From assembly GCA_963842355.1 (NCBI GenBank), contig CAWJGC010000013.1:248001-312000 (forward strand): 64,000 bases of DNA. Reading direction: 5' to 3'. The stretch's first letter is position 1, and each line of letters opens with the position of its first letter. This document shows, one piece after another, positions 48,805 through 56,482 of this stretch. The notes under the pieces are model-generated. The model saw only the letters and a program-made list of their open reading frames with translations. It was not told the origin of the DNA and did no database searches. Origin of the DNA: JASHPR01 sp963842355 (GTDB lineage: Bacteria > Actinomycetota > Actinomycetes > Streptosporangiales > Streptosporangiaceae). The translations under genes were made by a program, and so were the position numbers.

Positions 48805-50607
48805 TCACCGCTTCACCCGGCCCCGTACGGCCAGCAGGGCCAGCCCGGCCAGCAGCGGCGTGAGCAGGCGCACGGCGATCTCGATCAGCTGGCCCCACCG
48901 GGTCAGCACGACGGCGGCGGTCTGGCCCTGCAGCAGCGACGTGCTGGTGTGCAGGGTGTACAGGGCAGCATCCCGCCACCCGGGCGAGGGCCTGATCCCG
49001 CCGAGCCGGAACCCTGCGGTGGCTGCCGTGAGCACGAGGGCCAGCGCGGCCAGGGCCCGCCAGGCCCGCAGCCCGTACCCGGACACGCCCCAGTAGGCCG
49101 CCAGCAGGGCCCGCTCCAGCGGCGACGATGTCGAGCGGCGGCGCATCTCCATTTCCCCGTAGTAGAAGTCGGCCGCGCCCGGCTCGTCCTTGGCGTCCTC
49201 TCGTCCCTTGCGCAGGTCGCGGTAGGCGGAGTGGATCTGGCTGGCCAGTTCCCTGGCGTCGGTGCGGGTCCGCGGGGGCAGCGGGCCCGGGTCCGTCCGG
49301 CCGTCCGGGCCGGGCCAGGCTCGGAGCCCGCATTCCTCGGAAATGACCTGCCGGCTGGTACGCCACCGCCCGGGAGGCTTGCGGAACAGCGGCGGCCCGT
49401 CGATGCGGAGGCGGTCGAGATTGGCCGTGCCCACCAGGCGCGCGTCACCGAGGTCGATCCGGGCCAGGGTGAGGTGGGACGCGTCGGTTCCGCGCAGGGA
49501 CAGCAGCCGGGGACGCCAGGTTTCGACGCCGAGGACCGTCTCGACCAGGGTCGGCGCGCCGAGCGCCGCGTCAGAAAGCTCAACCGCGCAGCCGTCAGGC
49601 CGGGCCGGGGTCTGTTCGGCCGGCGTCGGCTTCAACGAGATCCGGACGCTTCCCTCGAGCGTGCCGCCCGAGACGTCCAGCCTGCGGCCGACGGCGACGT
49701 CGTCGAGCCGCAGGCTGCCCTGGAAGAAGCTGCCGGAGAGGTCAATGTCCTCCTTGACCTCGGTTTCCTTGAGGATGAGGCCGCCGCGGCACTGCACGGA
49801 CGACAGCAGCATCTGCCTGGCCTGTACGCCGCTGACCCACCCGCCGCGGGCGAGCCTGGCGCGGGAGAAATCCAGGGCATCGGCAAAACTCAGGTGCTCG
49901 AGGATGACCGGTGCGCGGAAAATCGCATCGTTGAACAGGACGGGCCCGCCGAAGTTCGACTCGACCTGCATGTCGACTAATTTTATGTCGGTTCCTTGCC
50001 AGATCGCAGTGTCATGAATATGCGGGCTAAAATAGGGTGAGGTCTCGAAGGTGACCTCACCGAAGGCCGCGTGCTTATCAAACCTAGTGCCCGCGAAAGA
50101 GGCGTCCGACTCGAAGTGGGCGCCGACAAACAGTGCATCCTGCTGGAACGTCGCGTGATCGAAGCTCACGTCCGAGAATGACACGCCGGAGAAATCCGCT
50201 AGATTGGCGAACTTCGCATGGTCGAAGTAGGCAGGGGACCTGAAGGTGGCCTTGCGGAAATAGGCGCCGGAACTCAGCATGAACACGGCGTGCTCAAAGT
50301 CGGCCTCGGCGGCAAATGTTACACCCTCGAAGTCGGCCAGCAGGTTAACCGAGTCACCCGTGAATGTGGCGTGGGTGAACCGGGCGGCAGGAAACCGGCC
50401 GCCGAACCGGCACCGCAGGGAATGCATCAGCCGGGGCGTCACCCGCACGCCGCGAGCGTCCAGGGGACGGCCGTCTTCAAGCGCGGTGCGAAGCTCGTCA
50501 GGGTCAAGATGCGCCAGGCAGCGATCCCAGGCGCCGACCCGGACCCCCTGACAGCCATCCGCCCCGACACAAGTGATCCAGTCGGGCAGCCAGTCAGGCG
50601 AACTCAT
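48805..50607 (-). CDS. Pentapeptide-repeat protein with C-terminal membrane (channel-like) domain
   Basis: 600 residues. A Cys-containing N-terminus (WITCVGADGCQGVRVGAWDRC) precedes a long pentapeptide-repeat solenoid at about 80-230 (ADFSGVSFSDVSFDHATF, DASFAGTRFDKHAAFGEVTF), a second diverged beta-helical region to about 430, the linker DFYYGEMEMRRR, and two to three transmembrane helices (ALAALALVLTAATAGFRL, RLLTPLLAGLALLAV) around a pore-like hydrophilic loop (TLHTSTSLLQGQT). This architecture resembles ion-channel-associated pentapeptide proteins. ATG 50607 has a GGGGGG site 6 bases upstream. Function unknown. The gene ends directly against a tyrS remnant. Confidence 0.8.
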   Translation of the reverse strand: MSSPDWLPDWITCVGADGCQGVRVGAWDRCLAHLDPDELRTALEDGRPLDARGVRVTPRLMHSLRCRFGGRFPAARFTHATFTGDSVNLLADFEGVTFAAEADFEHAVFMLSSGAYFRKATFRSPAYFDHAKFANLADFSGVSFSDVSFDHATFQQDALFVGAHFESDASFAGTRFDKHAAFGEVTFETSPYFSPHIHDTAIWQGTDIKLVDMQVESNFGGPVLFNDAIFRAPVILEHLSFADALDFSRARLARGGWVSGVQARQMLLSSVQCRGGLILKETEVKEDIDLSGSFFQGSLRLDDVAVGRRLDVSGGTLEGSVRISLKPTPAEQTPARPDGCAVELSDAALGAPTLVETVLGVETWRPRLLSLRGTDASHLTLARIDLGDARLVGTANLDRLRIDGPPLFRKPPGRWRTSRQVISEECGLRAWPGPDGRTDPGPLPPRTRTDARELASQIHSAYRDLRKGREDAKDEPGAADFYYGEMEMRRRSTSSPLERALLAAYWGVSGYGLRAWRALAALALVLTAATAGFRLGGIRPSPGWRDAALYTLHTSTSLLQGQTAAVVLTRWGQLIEIAVRLLTPLLAGLALLAVRGRVKR

Positions 50608-50713
50608 ATTTTCCCCCCGCGACAGCAACCCCTGATTAACGACTCTACGCGCCTGCCGCTGCTACGGGAATTTGCCGGCTCGCTCCCCGTCACCGGTCTG
50701 ACACCATGGAAGG

Positions 50714-51247
50714 GTGCGCGCCAGCCGACTTGTCACGCTCGATGACGTTCCGGCCCTGGCCGGACTGCTCCGCGTCAGCCGCGATTTCCTGGCTCCGTGG
50801 GATCCCGTGCGGGACGACGATTACTTCACCGTGGATGGCCAGCACGCGGTCATCAAGGACGCGCTCGCGCGGCACGCGGAAGGATCATCCCTGCCGCACG
50901 TCATCCTCGACGAGTCCGGCCACGTGGCCGGCCGCATCACGCTCAGCGGCATCGTGCGCGGCCCGTTCCAGTCGTGCAGCATGGGCTTCTGGGTGAGCGT
51001 GACCAGCACCGGACGCGGCCTCGCCACCGCAGCGGCGGGCGACGTCATCCGGGTGGCCTTCCAGGACCTGGGCCTGCACCGCGTTCAGGCGGAAACCCTG
51101 CTGCACAACGTCAGATCCCAGCGGGTACTGCGGCGCAACGGATTCACCCGCATCGGCGTGGCGCCCGCGTACCTCAACATCGCCGGAAAGTGGCAGGACC
51201 ACATCCTGTTCCAGGTGGTAAAGCCGGATCCGCAAGCGCCGGCGTGA
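50714..51247 (+). CDS. GNAT-family N-acetyltransferase (RimJ/RimL-like)
   Basis: 177 residues. It follows the RimJ-like layout: an N-terminal strand (SRLVTLDDVPALAGLL), the central FWVSVTSTGRGLATAAAGDVIRVAF acetyl-CoA binding motif A (Q/RxxGxG/A variant TGRGLAT) and the C-terminal HRVQAETLLHNVRSQRVLRRNGFTRIG. It probably acetylates a ribosomal-protein or peptide amino terminus. GTG 50714 is the first start; a GGAAGG-like purine stretch lies just before it. Confidence 0.85.
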   Translation: MRASRLVTLDDVPALAGLLRVSRDFLAPWDPVRDDDYFTVDGQHAVIKDALARHAEGSSLPHVILDESGHVAGRITLSGIVRGPFQSCSMGFWVSVTSTGRGLATAAAGDVIRVAFQDLGLHRVQAETLLHNVRSQRVLRRNGFTRIGVAPAYLNIAGKWQDHILFQVVKPDPQAPA

Positions 51248-51388
51248 CGAACCCCGCAGCCTCGCGTTCCCTCGCCGGGTCGCGAGCAACTCGATCATGG
51301 CGTTACCCCCTCCGGCGCCGCGCCCTGCCCTGACCTGACCGAGAGCCTCGCTCCCGTTCATGCTTGGGCATTTGATCTTGTGGTCCTC

Positions 51389-51394
51389 TAAAAT
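51389..51394 (+). promoter_or_regulatory. Leaderless -10 element for the methyltransferase gene
   Basis: TAAAAT lies exactly 7 bases before GTG 51402. No Shine-Dalgarno sequence fits the alternative ATG at 51360, so the leaderless GTG is preferred. Confidence 0.5.
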
Positions 51395-51401
51395 CGCCCA
51401 G

Positions 51402-52196
51402 GTGGAGCGCTATGTGATCCGCGGCGGCCAGGAAGGCTACGACCGTCTCCTGGTGTTAGCCCGCGACCGGTGGCCCGACACCGCGGCGCTGTTCGCGCGG
51501 GCAGGCCTGGCCCCGGGGATGCGCTGCATCGATCTCGGCTGCGGCGGCGGCGAGGTCACGCTGGAGATCGCCAGGCTGGTCGCCCCGGGGGGATCGGTCA
51601 CCGGCGCGGACATGGACGAGATCAAGCTCGACCTGGCCCGCCGCGCGGCGGCGGAGCGCGGCGCGGGCCACGTGGAGTTCCGGCGCCTGGACGCCGGGGA
51701 CTGGGACGAGCCCGGCGGTTACGACGCTGTGTACAGCCGGTTCCTGCTGCAGCACCTGAGCCAGCCGGTCGACCTGCTGCGCCGCATGTGGGCCGGCGTC
51801 CGCCCCGGGGGAGTCCTCATGGCCGAAGACGCCGACTTCGACGGGTGGTGCTGCCACCCGCCCGACGAGGGGTTCGACTTCTTCGTGCGCACCTACCGGC
51901 AGGTGCTCCGGCGCCGCGGCGGGGATCACGCGCTGGGCCGCAAGCTGTACGCCTGCTTCCTGGCCGCGGGCATTCCCGAGCCGCAGGTGACCGTGGTCCA
52001 GCCGGTGCGCACCGCGGGAGCGGAGAAGACGCTGGCGTGGTCCACCCTCGAGGCGACCAGGGAAGCGATCTTGTCAGAGGGCCTGGCCTCCCCGGACGAG
52101 GTGACGGCCGCGCTCACGAGCCTCCGGCGCTTCACCGAAGATCCGCGGACCCTCATCTCCGGCCCGCGCATCTTCCGGCTCTGGTCGCGACGGTAA
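51402..52196 (+). CDS. SAM-dependent class I methyltransferase
   Basis: 264 residues from GTG 51402. The N-terminus VERYVIRGGQEGYDRLLVLAR is followed by the SAM-binding motif I IDLGCGGGEVTLEIA, motif II GADMDEIKLDLAR, DAVYSRFLLQHL and the late substrate-binding GVLMAEDADFDGWCC. The fold is complete. The small-molecule acceptor is unknown. A leaderless promoter is visible, and a TGATCGTGGT/ACCACGATCA hairpin lies just past the stop. Confidence 0.86.
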   Translation: MERYVIRGGQEGYDRLLVLARDRWPDTAALFARAGLAPGMRCIDLGCGGGEVTLEIARLVAPGGSVTGADMDEIKLDLARRAAAERGAGHVEFRRLDAGDWDEPGGYDAVYSRFLLQHLSQPVDLLRRMWAGVRPGGVLMAEDADFDGWCCHPPDEGFDFFVRTYRQVLRRRGGDHALGRKLYACFLAAGIPEPQVTVVQPVRTAGAEKTLAWSTLEATREAILSEGLASPDEVTAALTSLRRFTEDPRTLISGPRIFRLWSRR

Positions 52197-52236
52197 CCGG
52201 AAGCAGCGGCGGGCCGGACGGCCGGGGGTCCTGCCC

Positions 52237-52285
52237 TGATCGTGGTGGCCCGCGCACGTCAGCGGCACAGAATCAACCACGATCA
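52237..52285. terminator. Inverted repeat between convergent genes
   Basis: TGATCGTGGT (52237-52246) and ACCACGATCA (52276-52285) form a perfect 10-bp stem around a 29-base loop, between the converging methyltransferase and aldo-keto reductase genes. It may be a two-way terminator or a dispersed REP-like palindrome; there is no T-tract. Confidence 0.45.
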
Positions 52286-52295
52286 AGGAAGGCGC

Positions 52296-53351
52296 TTAGG
52301 CTGCGGCCCGGCCGGAGAGCGGGCGGCGGCGCAGCGCGGTGTCGGCGAGCGCCGGCAGGCTCGAGACGTCGTCCGGGTTGTAGATATTGGTTCCCGGCGG
52401 CACGATCTCGTCGATCCGGTCGAGGATCTTGTCGTCGAGGACCAGCGAGGCCCCGCTCACCAGATCCTCCAGCTGCTCCATGGTCCGAGGCCCGATGATG
52501 ACCGACGTGACGGCCGGATGCGCCACGGTGAACGCGACCGCGAGTTGCGGAAGCGAGCAGCCGGTCTCCGCGGCCAGTTCCGCGAACCGCTCGACGGCTT
52601 CGAACTTGGCGGCGTTCCCGGGCATCGAGGGATCGAACCGGTCGGGGCGCAGCGCCGGCCGGCCAGCGGTCAGGTCAACGTCCTGGCCCTGGCGGTACCG
52701 GCCGGACAGGAAGCCCCAGGCGAGCGGGGACCAGGTCAGTACGCCCATCCCGAGGCGCAGGCAGGCCGGCAGCACCGAGGACTCGATCCCGCGGGCCAGC
52801 AGCGAGTAGGGCGGCTGCTCGGTCCGGAAACGCAGCAGCCCTCTGTGTTCGGAGACGTGGCGGGCGTCGACGATCTCCTCGGCGGGGAAGCTCGAGCAGC
52901 CGAACGCACGGATCTTCCCGGCGTGGACGAGGTCGGTGAGCGCGGAGAGGGTTTCCTCGATGTCGGTGCGGTGGTCGCGGCGGTGAACCTGGTAGAGGTC
53001 GATCCAGTCGGTCTGCAGCCGCCGCAGGCTTTCCTCGACCTCGCGGACGATCCAGCGCCGCGAGTTGCCGCTGCGGTTGCGGCCCTCGCCCATCTGGAAA
53101 TGCACCTTGGTGGCCAGCACGATGTCGTCGCGGCGGCCCTTGAGTGCCTGCCCGACGATCTGTTCGGACTCGCCGTCGGAGTACATGTCGGCGGTGTCGA
53201 CGAAGTTGATCCCCTGGTCGAGGGCGGCGTGGATGATCCGGGCGCAGCCGTCATGGTCGGGGTTGCCGACGGCGCCGAACATCATGGTCCCCAGGCAGTG
53301 GACGCTTACCTCAATGCCGGTGCCGCCGAGGATGCGGTAGTTCATCGTCAT
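52296..53351 (-). CDS. Aldo/keto reductase, MerR-controlled
   Basis: 351 residues with the AKR barrel. The start MNYRILGGTGIEVSVHCLGTMMFG and the catalytic tetrad are clear: Asp in VDTADMYSDGESE, Tyr in the same segment, Lys in LATKVHF and His in LYQVHRRDH. It reduces carbonyls using NADPH. Transcription is probably leaderless: minus-strand TTGACC, a 19-base spacer and TAGCGT, then 6 bases to the ATG at 53351. The over-long spacer and the central palindrome are the mark of MerR-activated promoters, and a MerR gene is transcribed divergently 56 bases away. Confidence 0.9.
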   Translation of the reverse strand: MTMNYRILGGTGIEVSVHCLGTMMFGAVGNPDHDGCARIIHAALDQGINFVDTADMYSDGESEQIVGQALKGRRDDIVLATKVHFQMGEGRNRSGNSRRWIVREVEESLRRLQTDWIDLYQVHRRDHRTDIEETLSALTDLVHAGKIRAFGCSSFPAEEIVDARHVSEHRGLLRFRTEQPPYSLLARGIESSVLPACLRLGMGVLTWSPLAWGFLSGRYRQGQDVDLTAGRPALRPDRFDPSMPGNAAKFEAVERFAELAAETGCSLPQLAVAFTVAHPAVTSVIIGPRTMEQLEDLVSGASLVLDDKILDRIDEIVPPGTNIYNPDDVSSLPALADTALRRRPLSGRAAA

Positions 53352-53357
53352 GCTCGG

Positions 53358-53388
53358 ACGCTAGGTCCTAGACCGGACTCTAGGTCAA
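53358..53388 (-). promoter_or_regulatory. MerR-type promoter with 19-bp spacer and leaderless start
   Basis: Minus strand: TTGACC (53388-53383), spacer 53382-53364 (19 bases), TAGCGT (53363-53358), then 6 bases to the AKR start. The spacer contains the palindrome at 53367-53384. Confidence 0.7.
53367..53384. promoter_or_regulatory. MerR operator CCTAGA-N6-TCTAGG
   Basis: A perfect 6-bp inverted repeat with a 6-base centre, lying between the -35 and -10 hexamers of the AKR promoter, as in known MerR-family operators. Confidence 0.7.
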
Positions 53389-53406
53389 GCTCGTAGCCTG
53401 GACGCC

Positions 53407-53829
53407 ATGCCGGATATGCCATCACCGGGGGCGCAGCCGTACCTGAGCATCGGGGAGGCCGCGCAGCGCACCGGGCTCAGCGTCCACGCACTGCGCTTCT
53501 ACGAGCGCGAGGGCCTGCTCGCCAGCCCGGTGCAGCGGGTGGCCGGGGGCCGCCGCGGTTACCGCGAAGAGGACCTGGAGTGGCTGGAGTTGTGCATCAA
53601 GCTCCGGTCCTCGGGCATGCCGCTGACCGCGATCCGCCGGTACGCGGAACTGGTCAGGCAGGGAGCAGGCAACGAGCAGGAGCGGCTCACGATCCTGCGC
53701 GAGCACCAGGAGCGCGTGACCGCCCAGATCGCCGCGCTCACCGCGAGCCTGGAGATGATCGCGTTCAAGGTCAAGCTGTACGAGGAGAGCCTGGCCGCTG
53801 GCGCCACCGATCCCATCTGGGCTCCGTGA
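53407..53829 (+). CDS. MerR-family transcriptional regulator
   Basis: 140 residues. The N-terminal winged helix (YLSIGEAAQRTGLSVHALRFYEREGLL, GRRGYREEDLEWLELCIKLRSSGMPLTAIRRYAELV) is followed by a coiled-coil dimerisation helix (ERLTILREHQERVTAQIAALTASLEMIAFKVKLYEE). There are no metal-binding cysteines, so it probably senses an organic or oxidative ligand. It is divergent from the aldo/keto reductase whose promoter has the expected 19-bp spacer and palindrome, so it is very likely that gene's activator. Confidence 0.9.
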   Translation: MPDMPSPGAQPYLSIGEAAQRTGLSVHALRFYEREGLLASPVQRVAGGRRGYREEDLEWLELCIKLRSSGMPLTAIRRYAELVRQGAGNEQERLTILREHQERVTAQIAALTASLEMIAFKVKLYEESLAAGATDPIWAP

Positions 53830-53886
53830 GAGCCGACCTGCTCGACCTCCCGGACCTCCGCGATGGCCATCGAGTCCCGCCGGGTG

Positions 53887-54711
53887 CTACCGCGCCCCGG
53901 TGGTGAAAGGGAGAGTGGCGTAGCGGCGGGTGTAATGACCGAGGGCGAAGGTGCCCGCCGCCGGGTCGACGGCGAAGCGAGGGAAGCGGGCGAGCAGTTC
54001 CTGCAGGACGATGCGGGCCTGCAGCCGAGTGGCGGCAGCGCCCAGGCAGTGGTGCGGGCCGATGGCGAAAGCCAGGTGCCGGGCCCCGCCCCGGGAGCCG
54101 CGCAGGATATCGAACTCATCCGCGTCGGGACCGAACACGCGCGGGTCGCGGTTGGCCGACCCGTACAGCAGCAGCACCTTGCGCCCGCCCGGGATCCTGC
54201 GCCCGTGCACGGCAGTGTCGCGGGTGAGGGTGCGGGCCAGGCACTGTACCGGCGAGGTCAGCCGGAGCAGCTCCTCGATGGCCGCGGGCAGCAGGTCCGG
54301 CCGGTTCAGCAGCAGCTGCCGCTGGCCCGGGTGGCTGGTGAGCAGCTCGGCGGCGCCGCCGAGGAGGCCGGTCGCGGTGTCGTTGCCGCCGGCGATCATG
54401 GCGAAGGCGAACCCCAGGATGCGCAGCGGGCCGGCTGCGTCGCCGTCCATCAGGCGCACCAGCGGCGCGACCTCGGCCAGGCCAGCCGCGGCCCGCTCGC
54501 CGTAGCTGACCGTCAGCCCGTCGGCCGAGGAGTAACGGGGGGTGTCCAGTACCGCCGCCTGTACATCGGAATAACGCGACAGCACCCAGTAGTCGCCCTG
54601 CTCGACGTGATGCGCCGGGTCAGCATCCCGGAGCGCGGCATACATCGGCCAGGGCGCCCGCCACGTCTCACCCGAACACAACCGGAAGCAAGCGGTGGCC
54701 TGGGAGGTCAT
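53887..54711 (-). CDS. Cytochrome P450 with a large internal deletion
   Basis: 274 residues, compared with about 400 for the family. The N-terminal part (WRAPWPMYAALRDADPAHHVEQGDYWVLSRYSDV) and C-terminal half are excellent P450 sequence: the I-helix oxygen motif AGGNDTAT near 107, the ExxR motif (EELLR) at 146-150 and the heme loop FAIGPHHCLG with Cys222. Between LVRLMDG (residue about 90) and AGPLRILGFAFAM the C-helix to H-helix region, including the usual PPEHTRxR segment, is missing in frame. This should remove part of the heme pocket and much of the substrate-recognition region, so activity is doubtful. Confidence 0.8.
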   Translation of the reverse strand: MTSQATACFRLCSGETWRAPWPMYAALRDADPAHHVEQGDYWVLSRYSDVQAAVLDTPRYSSADGLTVSYGERAAAGLAEVAPLVRLMDGDAAGPLRILGFAFAMIAGGNDTATGLLGGAAELLTSHPGQRQLLLNRPDLLPAAIEELLRLTSPVQCLARTLTRDTAVHGRRIPGGRKVLLLYGSANRDPRVFGPDADEFDILRGSRGGARHLAFAIGPHHCLGAAATRLQARIVLQELLARFPRFAVDPAAGTFALGHYTRRYATLPFTTGAR

Positions 54712-54766
54712 GTCCGCAGCATCCCGGGCCCGGTTCCGGCGGTCAACTCCAGCCGGGCGCCTGGCC

Positions 54767-55189
54767 TCACTTCGGTTCAGGCGCCAGATCCAGGTCGATG
54801 CGGATGGTGAGCGGGGCTGAGGCCATCATCCTGCCGAGCGCGGCGTCCCACCGGTACGGCAGCGTCCGCGACCGTGCGACGGGATCATCGCCGGTGAGCA
54901 CCACAGCGGTCCCGGCGCGCCATACCTCGCCGGCCTTGATCCGGACCCTGGGCTGGGCCTGCAGGTTGCGGACGTAGTCGGCCTGCGTTCCGTGCGCAGC
55001 CACTAGCCAGAAGGTGTCACCGTCCAGGCCATTTCCCACCGGGGTATGCCGGGCCAGCCCGGTGCGGCGACCGGTCGTCTCCAGCAGCGCAAAGGCACGA
55101 GGCGCGAAACCAGCGCGAAGGGCTACACGGATCAGCCGGTTGCTGCCCCGCTCCAGCGTCGTCATGACCCGGTACTTCCGGGAGCGCAT
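54767..55189 (-). CDS. Deazaflavin-dependent (F420) nitroreductase family protein
   Basis: 140 residues of the split beta-barrel Ddn-like family. The characteristic ALLETTGRRTGLARHTPVGNGLDGDTFWLVAAHGTQADYVRNLQAQPRVRI segment (shown as ETTGRRTG, TPVGNG, WLVAAHGTQADYV) binds the deazaflavin cofactor F420. It reduces enones or nitro groups in actinomycetes. It is just upstream of the P450 on the same strand (55-base gap), so they may form an operon. Confidence 0.86.
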   Translation of the reverse strand: MRSRKYRVMTTLERGSNRLIRVALRAGFAPRAFALLETTGRRTGLARHTPVGNGLDGDTFWLVAAHGTQADYVRNLQAQPRVRIKAGEVWRAGTAVVLTGDDPVARSRTLPYRWDAALGRMMASAPLTIRIDLDLAPEPK

Positions 55190-55556
55190 ACCCCGTTTGT
55201 ATCGTGGCCGCGCGCAGCCGTGAATGTGATATCAGCCACAGCATGGCCGCTGACCTGCGCGCAGGGCTGACCTGCGCGCAGGGCTGGTCTGCCGGCGCCG
55301 GGCCGAGGGCTGTTTCGCCGGGGTTGCGAGCGTCCTGACGGGCAGGAACTGGTGCCGCGCCTGGTCACCTACCTCTCGACTCGGTTTGTCCTCTCGATGC
55401 GAACCACCGGCGTCGTCCGATTGCCGCACGCCGGGGACCGTGCTAGCCGTACCTCAGGGTCGGGTGTCCGCACGGTGGTTCTCCTGCTCGCGCGCGGCGA
55501 GCATTGAGATGCAGGTGACCGGAGTGGCCGGCGCCGCAGATCAAGGAGACATTCCG
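55190..55556. other. Gap with a doubled CCTGCGCGCAGG palindrome
   Basis: 367 bases between the nitroreductase and the histidine kinase. A 17-bp unit GCTGACCTGCGCGCAGG is repeated in tandem at 55249-55265 and 55266-55282, each copy holding the perfect 12-bp palindrome CCTGCGCGCAGG. No gene is supported; the frame open from 55386 lacks coding features before the kinase start at 55557. Confidence 0.55.
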
Positions 55557-56465
55557 ATGTATGCACCGACGGACAGCATCTCTCCGCCGCGCTCCGTTCT
55601 CATGAGATTTCTGGTCAGGTCATGGGAATACCGCCGCCCTCGTCTCTGGGCGGGTGTGCGCGTTGCCTGCGGCGTCTTCAACGTCGTCCTGGGCGTCCTT
55701 CTGCTCGCTTCCGCCCACTGGCTGGGGTCGCTGACTTGGCTGGCAGCGCTGCCGCTCGCGGGGGCGGCGCTGATCTTCTGGACCGTCTACCGCCTGCAGC
55801 AGGACAGCGTCCGCCGGGTGCGTGAGCTGGAGCAGTCCCGGGCCCACGTGGTGGAGGACTCGGCGGCGAGGTTGCGCCGGATCGAGCGGGACCTGCACGA
55901 CGGGGCGCAGGCGCAGATGGTCGCCGTCGCGATGAAGCTGGGCCTGGCCAGGGAGAAACTCGACGGCGCGCTCAACGGGACCGTGCAGCCCGACCTGAAG
56001 CGGGTGCTGGAGCTGGTCGACGCTGCCCACCGCGGGGCCAAAGAGGCCATCGCCGAGCTGCGCGATCTGGCCCGCGGCATCCACCCGTCGGTGCTCGACC
56101 ACGGCCTCGGCACGGCGCTCACCACCCTGGCCGCGCGCAGCGACGTACCGGTTGAGATTGTGGTGGACCTGCCTGAGCGTCCGTCGGCCGCGATCGAGAC
56201 CATTGCCTACTTCTGCGCGGCGGAACTGCTCTCCAACGTCGGCAAGCACAGCGGCGCTCGGCATGCCACCCTGGCGGCAGTCCGCCTGCCCGGGCTGCTG
56301 CAGGTGCGGGTCAGCGACGACGGCTCCGGCGGCGCCCGCCTCGAGGCCCGCGGCGGCCTGGCCGGGCTCTCCGAGCGGGTCAGGACCGTGGACGGCAGGC
56401 TGCAGGTCAGCAGCCCGTCCGGAGGTCCCACCGTGGTTACCGTCGAGTTGCCGTCACACGCCTGA
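55557..56465 (+). CDS. Two-component sensor histidine kinase (NarL-type, HisKA_3)
   Basis: 302 residues. Two transmembrane helices (LWAGVRVACGVFNVVLGVLLLASAHW, LTWLAALPLAGAALIFWTVY) without an obvious extracytoplasmic domain are followed by a coiled coil and the phospho-acceptor motif RRIERDLHDGAQAQMVAVAMKLGLA (His in LHDG). The HATPase has an N-box ELLSNVGKHS and G-box DDGSGGARLEARGGLAGLSERV. ATG 55557 has AAGGAGA 7 bases upstream. It is followed by its response regulator after 17 bases. The signal is likely sensed in or at the membrane. Confidence 0.9.
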   Translation: MYAPTDSISPPRSVLMRFLVRSWEYRRPRLWAGVRVACGVFNVVLGVLLLASAHWLGSLTWLAALPLAGAALIFWTVYRLQQDSVRRVRELEQSRAHVVEDSAARLRRIERDLHDGAQAQMVAVAMKLGLAREKLDGALNGTVQPDLKRVLELVDAAHRGAKEAIAELRDLARGIHPSVLDHGLGTALTTLAARSDVPVEIVVDLPERPSAAIETIAYFCAAELLSNVGKHSGARHATLAAVRLPGLLQVRVSDDGSGGARLEARGGLAGLSERVRTVDGRLQVSSPSGGPTVVTVELPSHA

Positions 56466-56482
56466 CCGAACTGGAGCACCCG

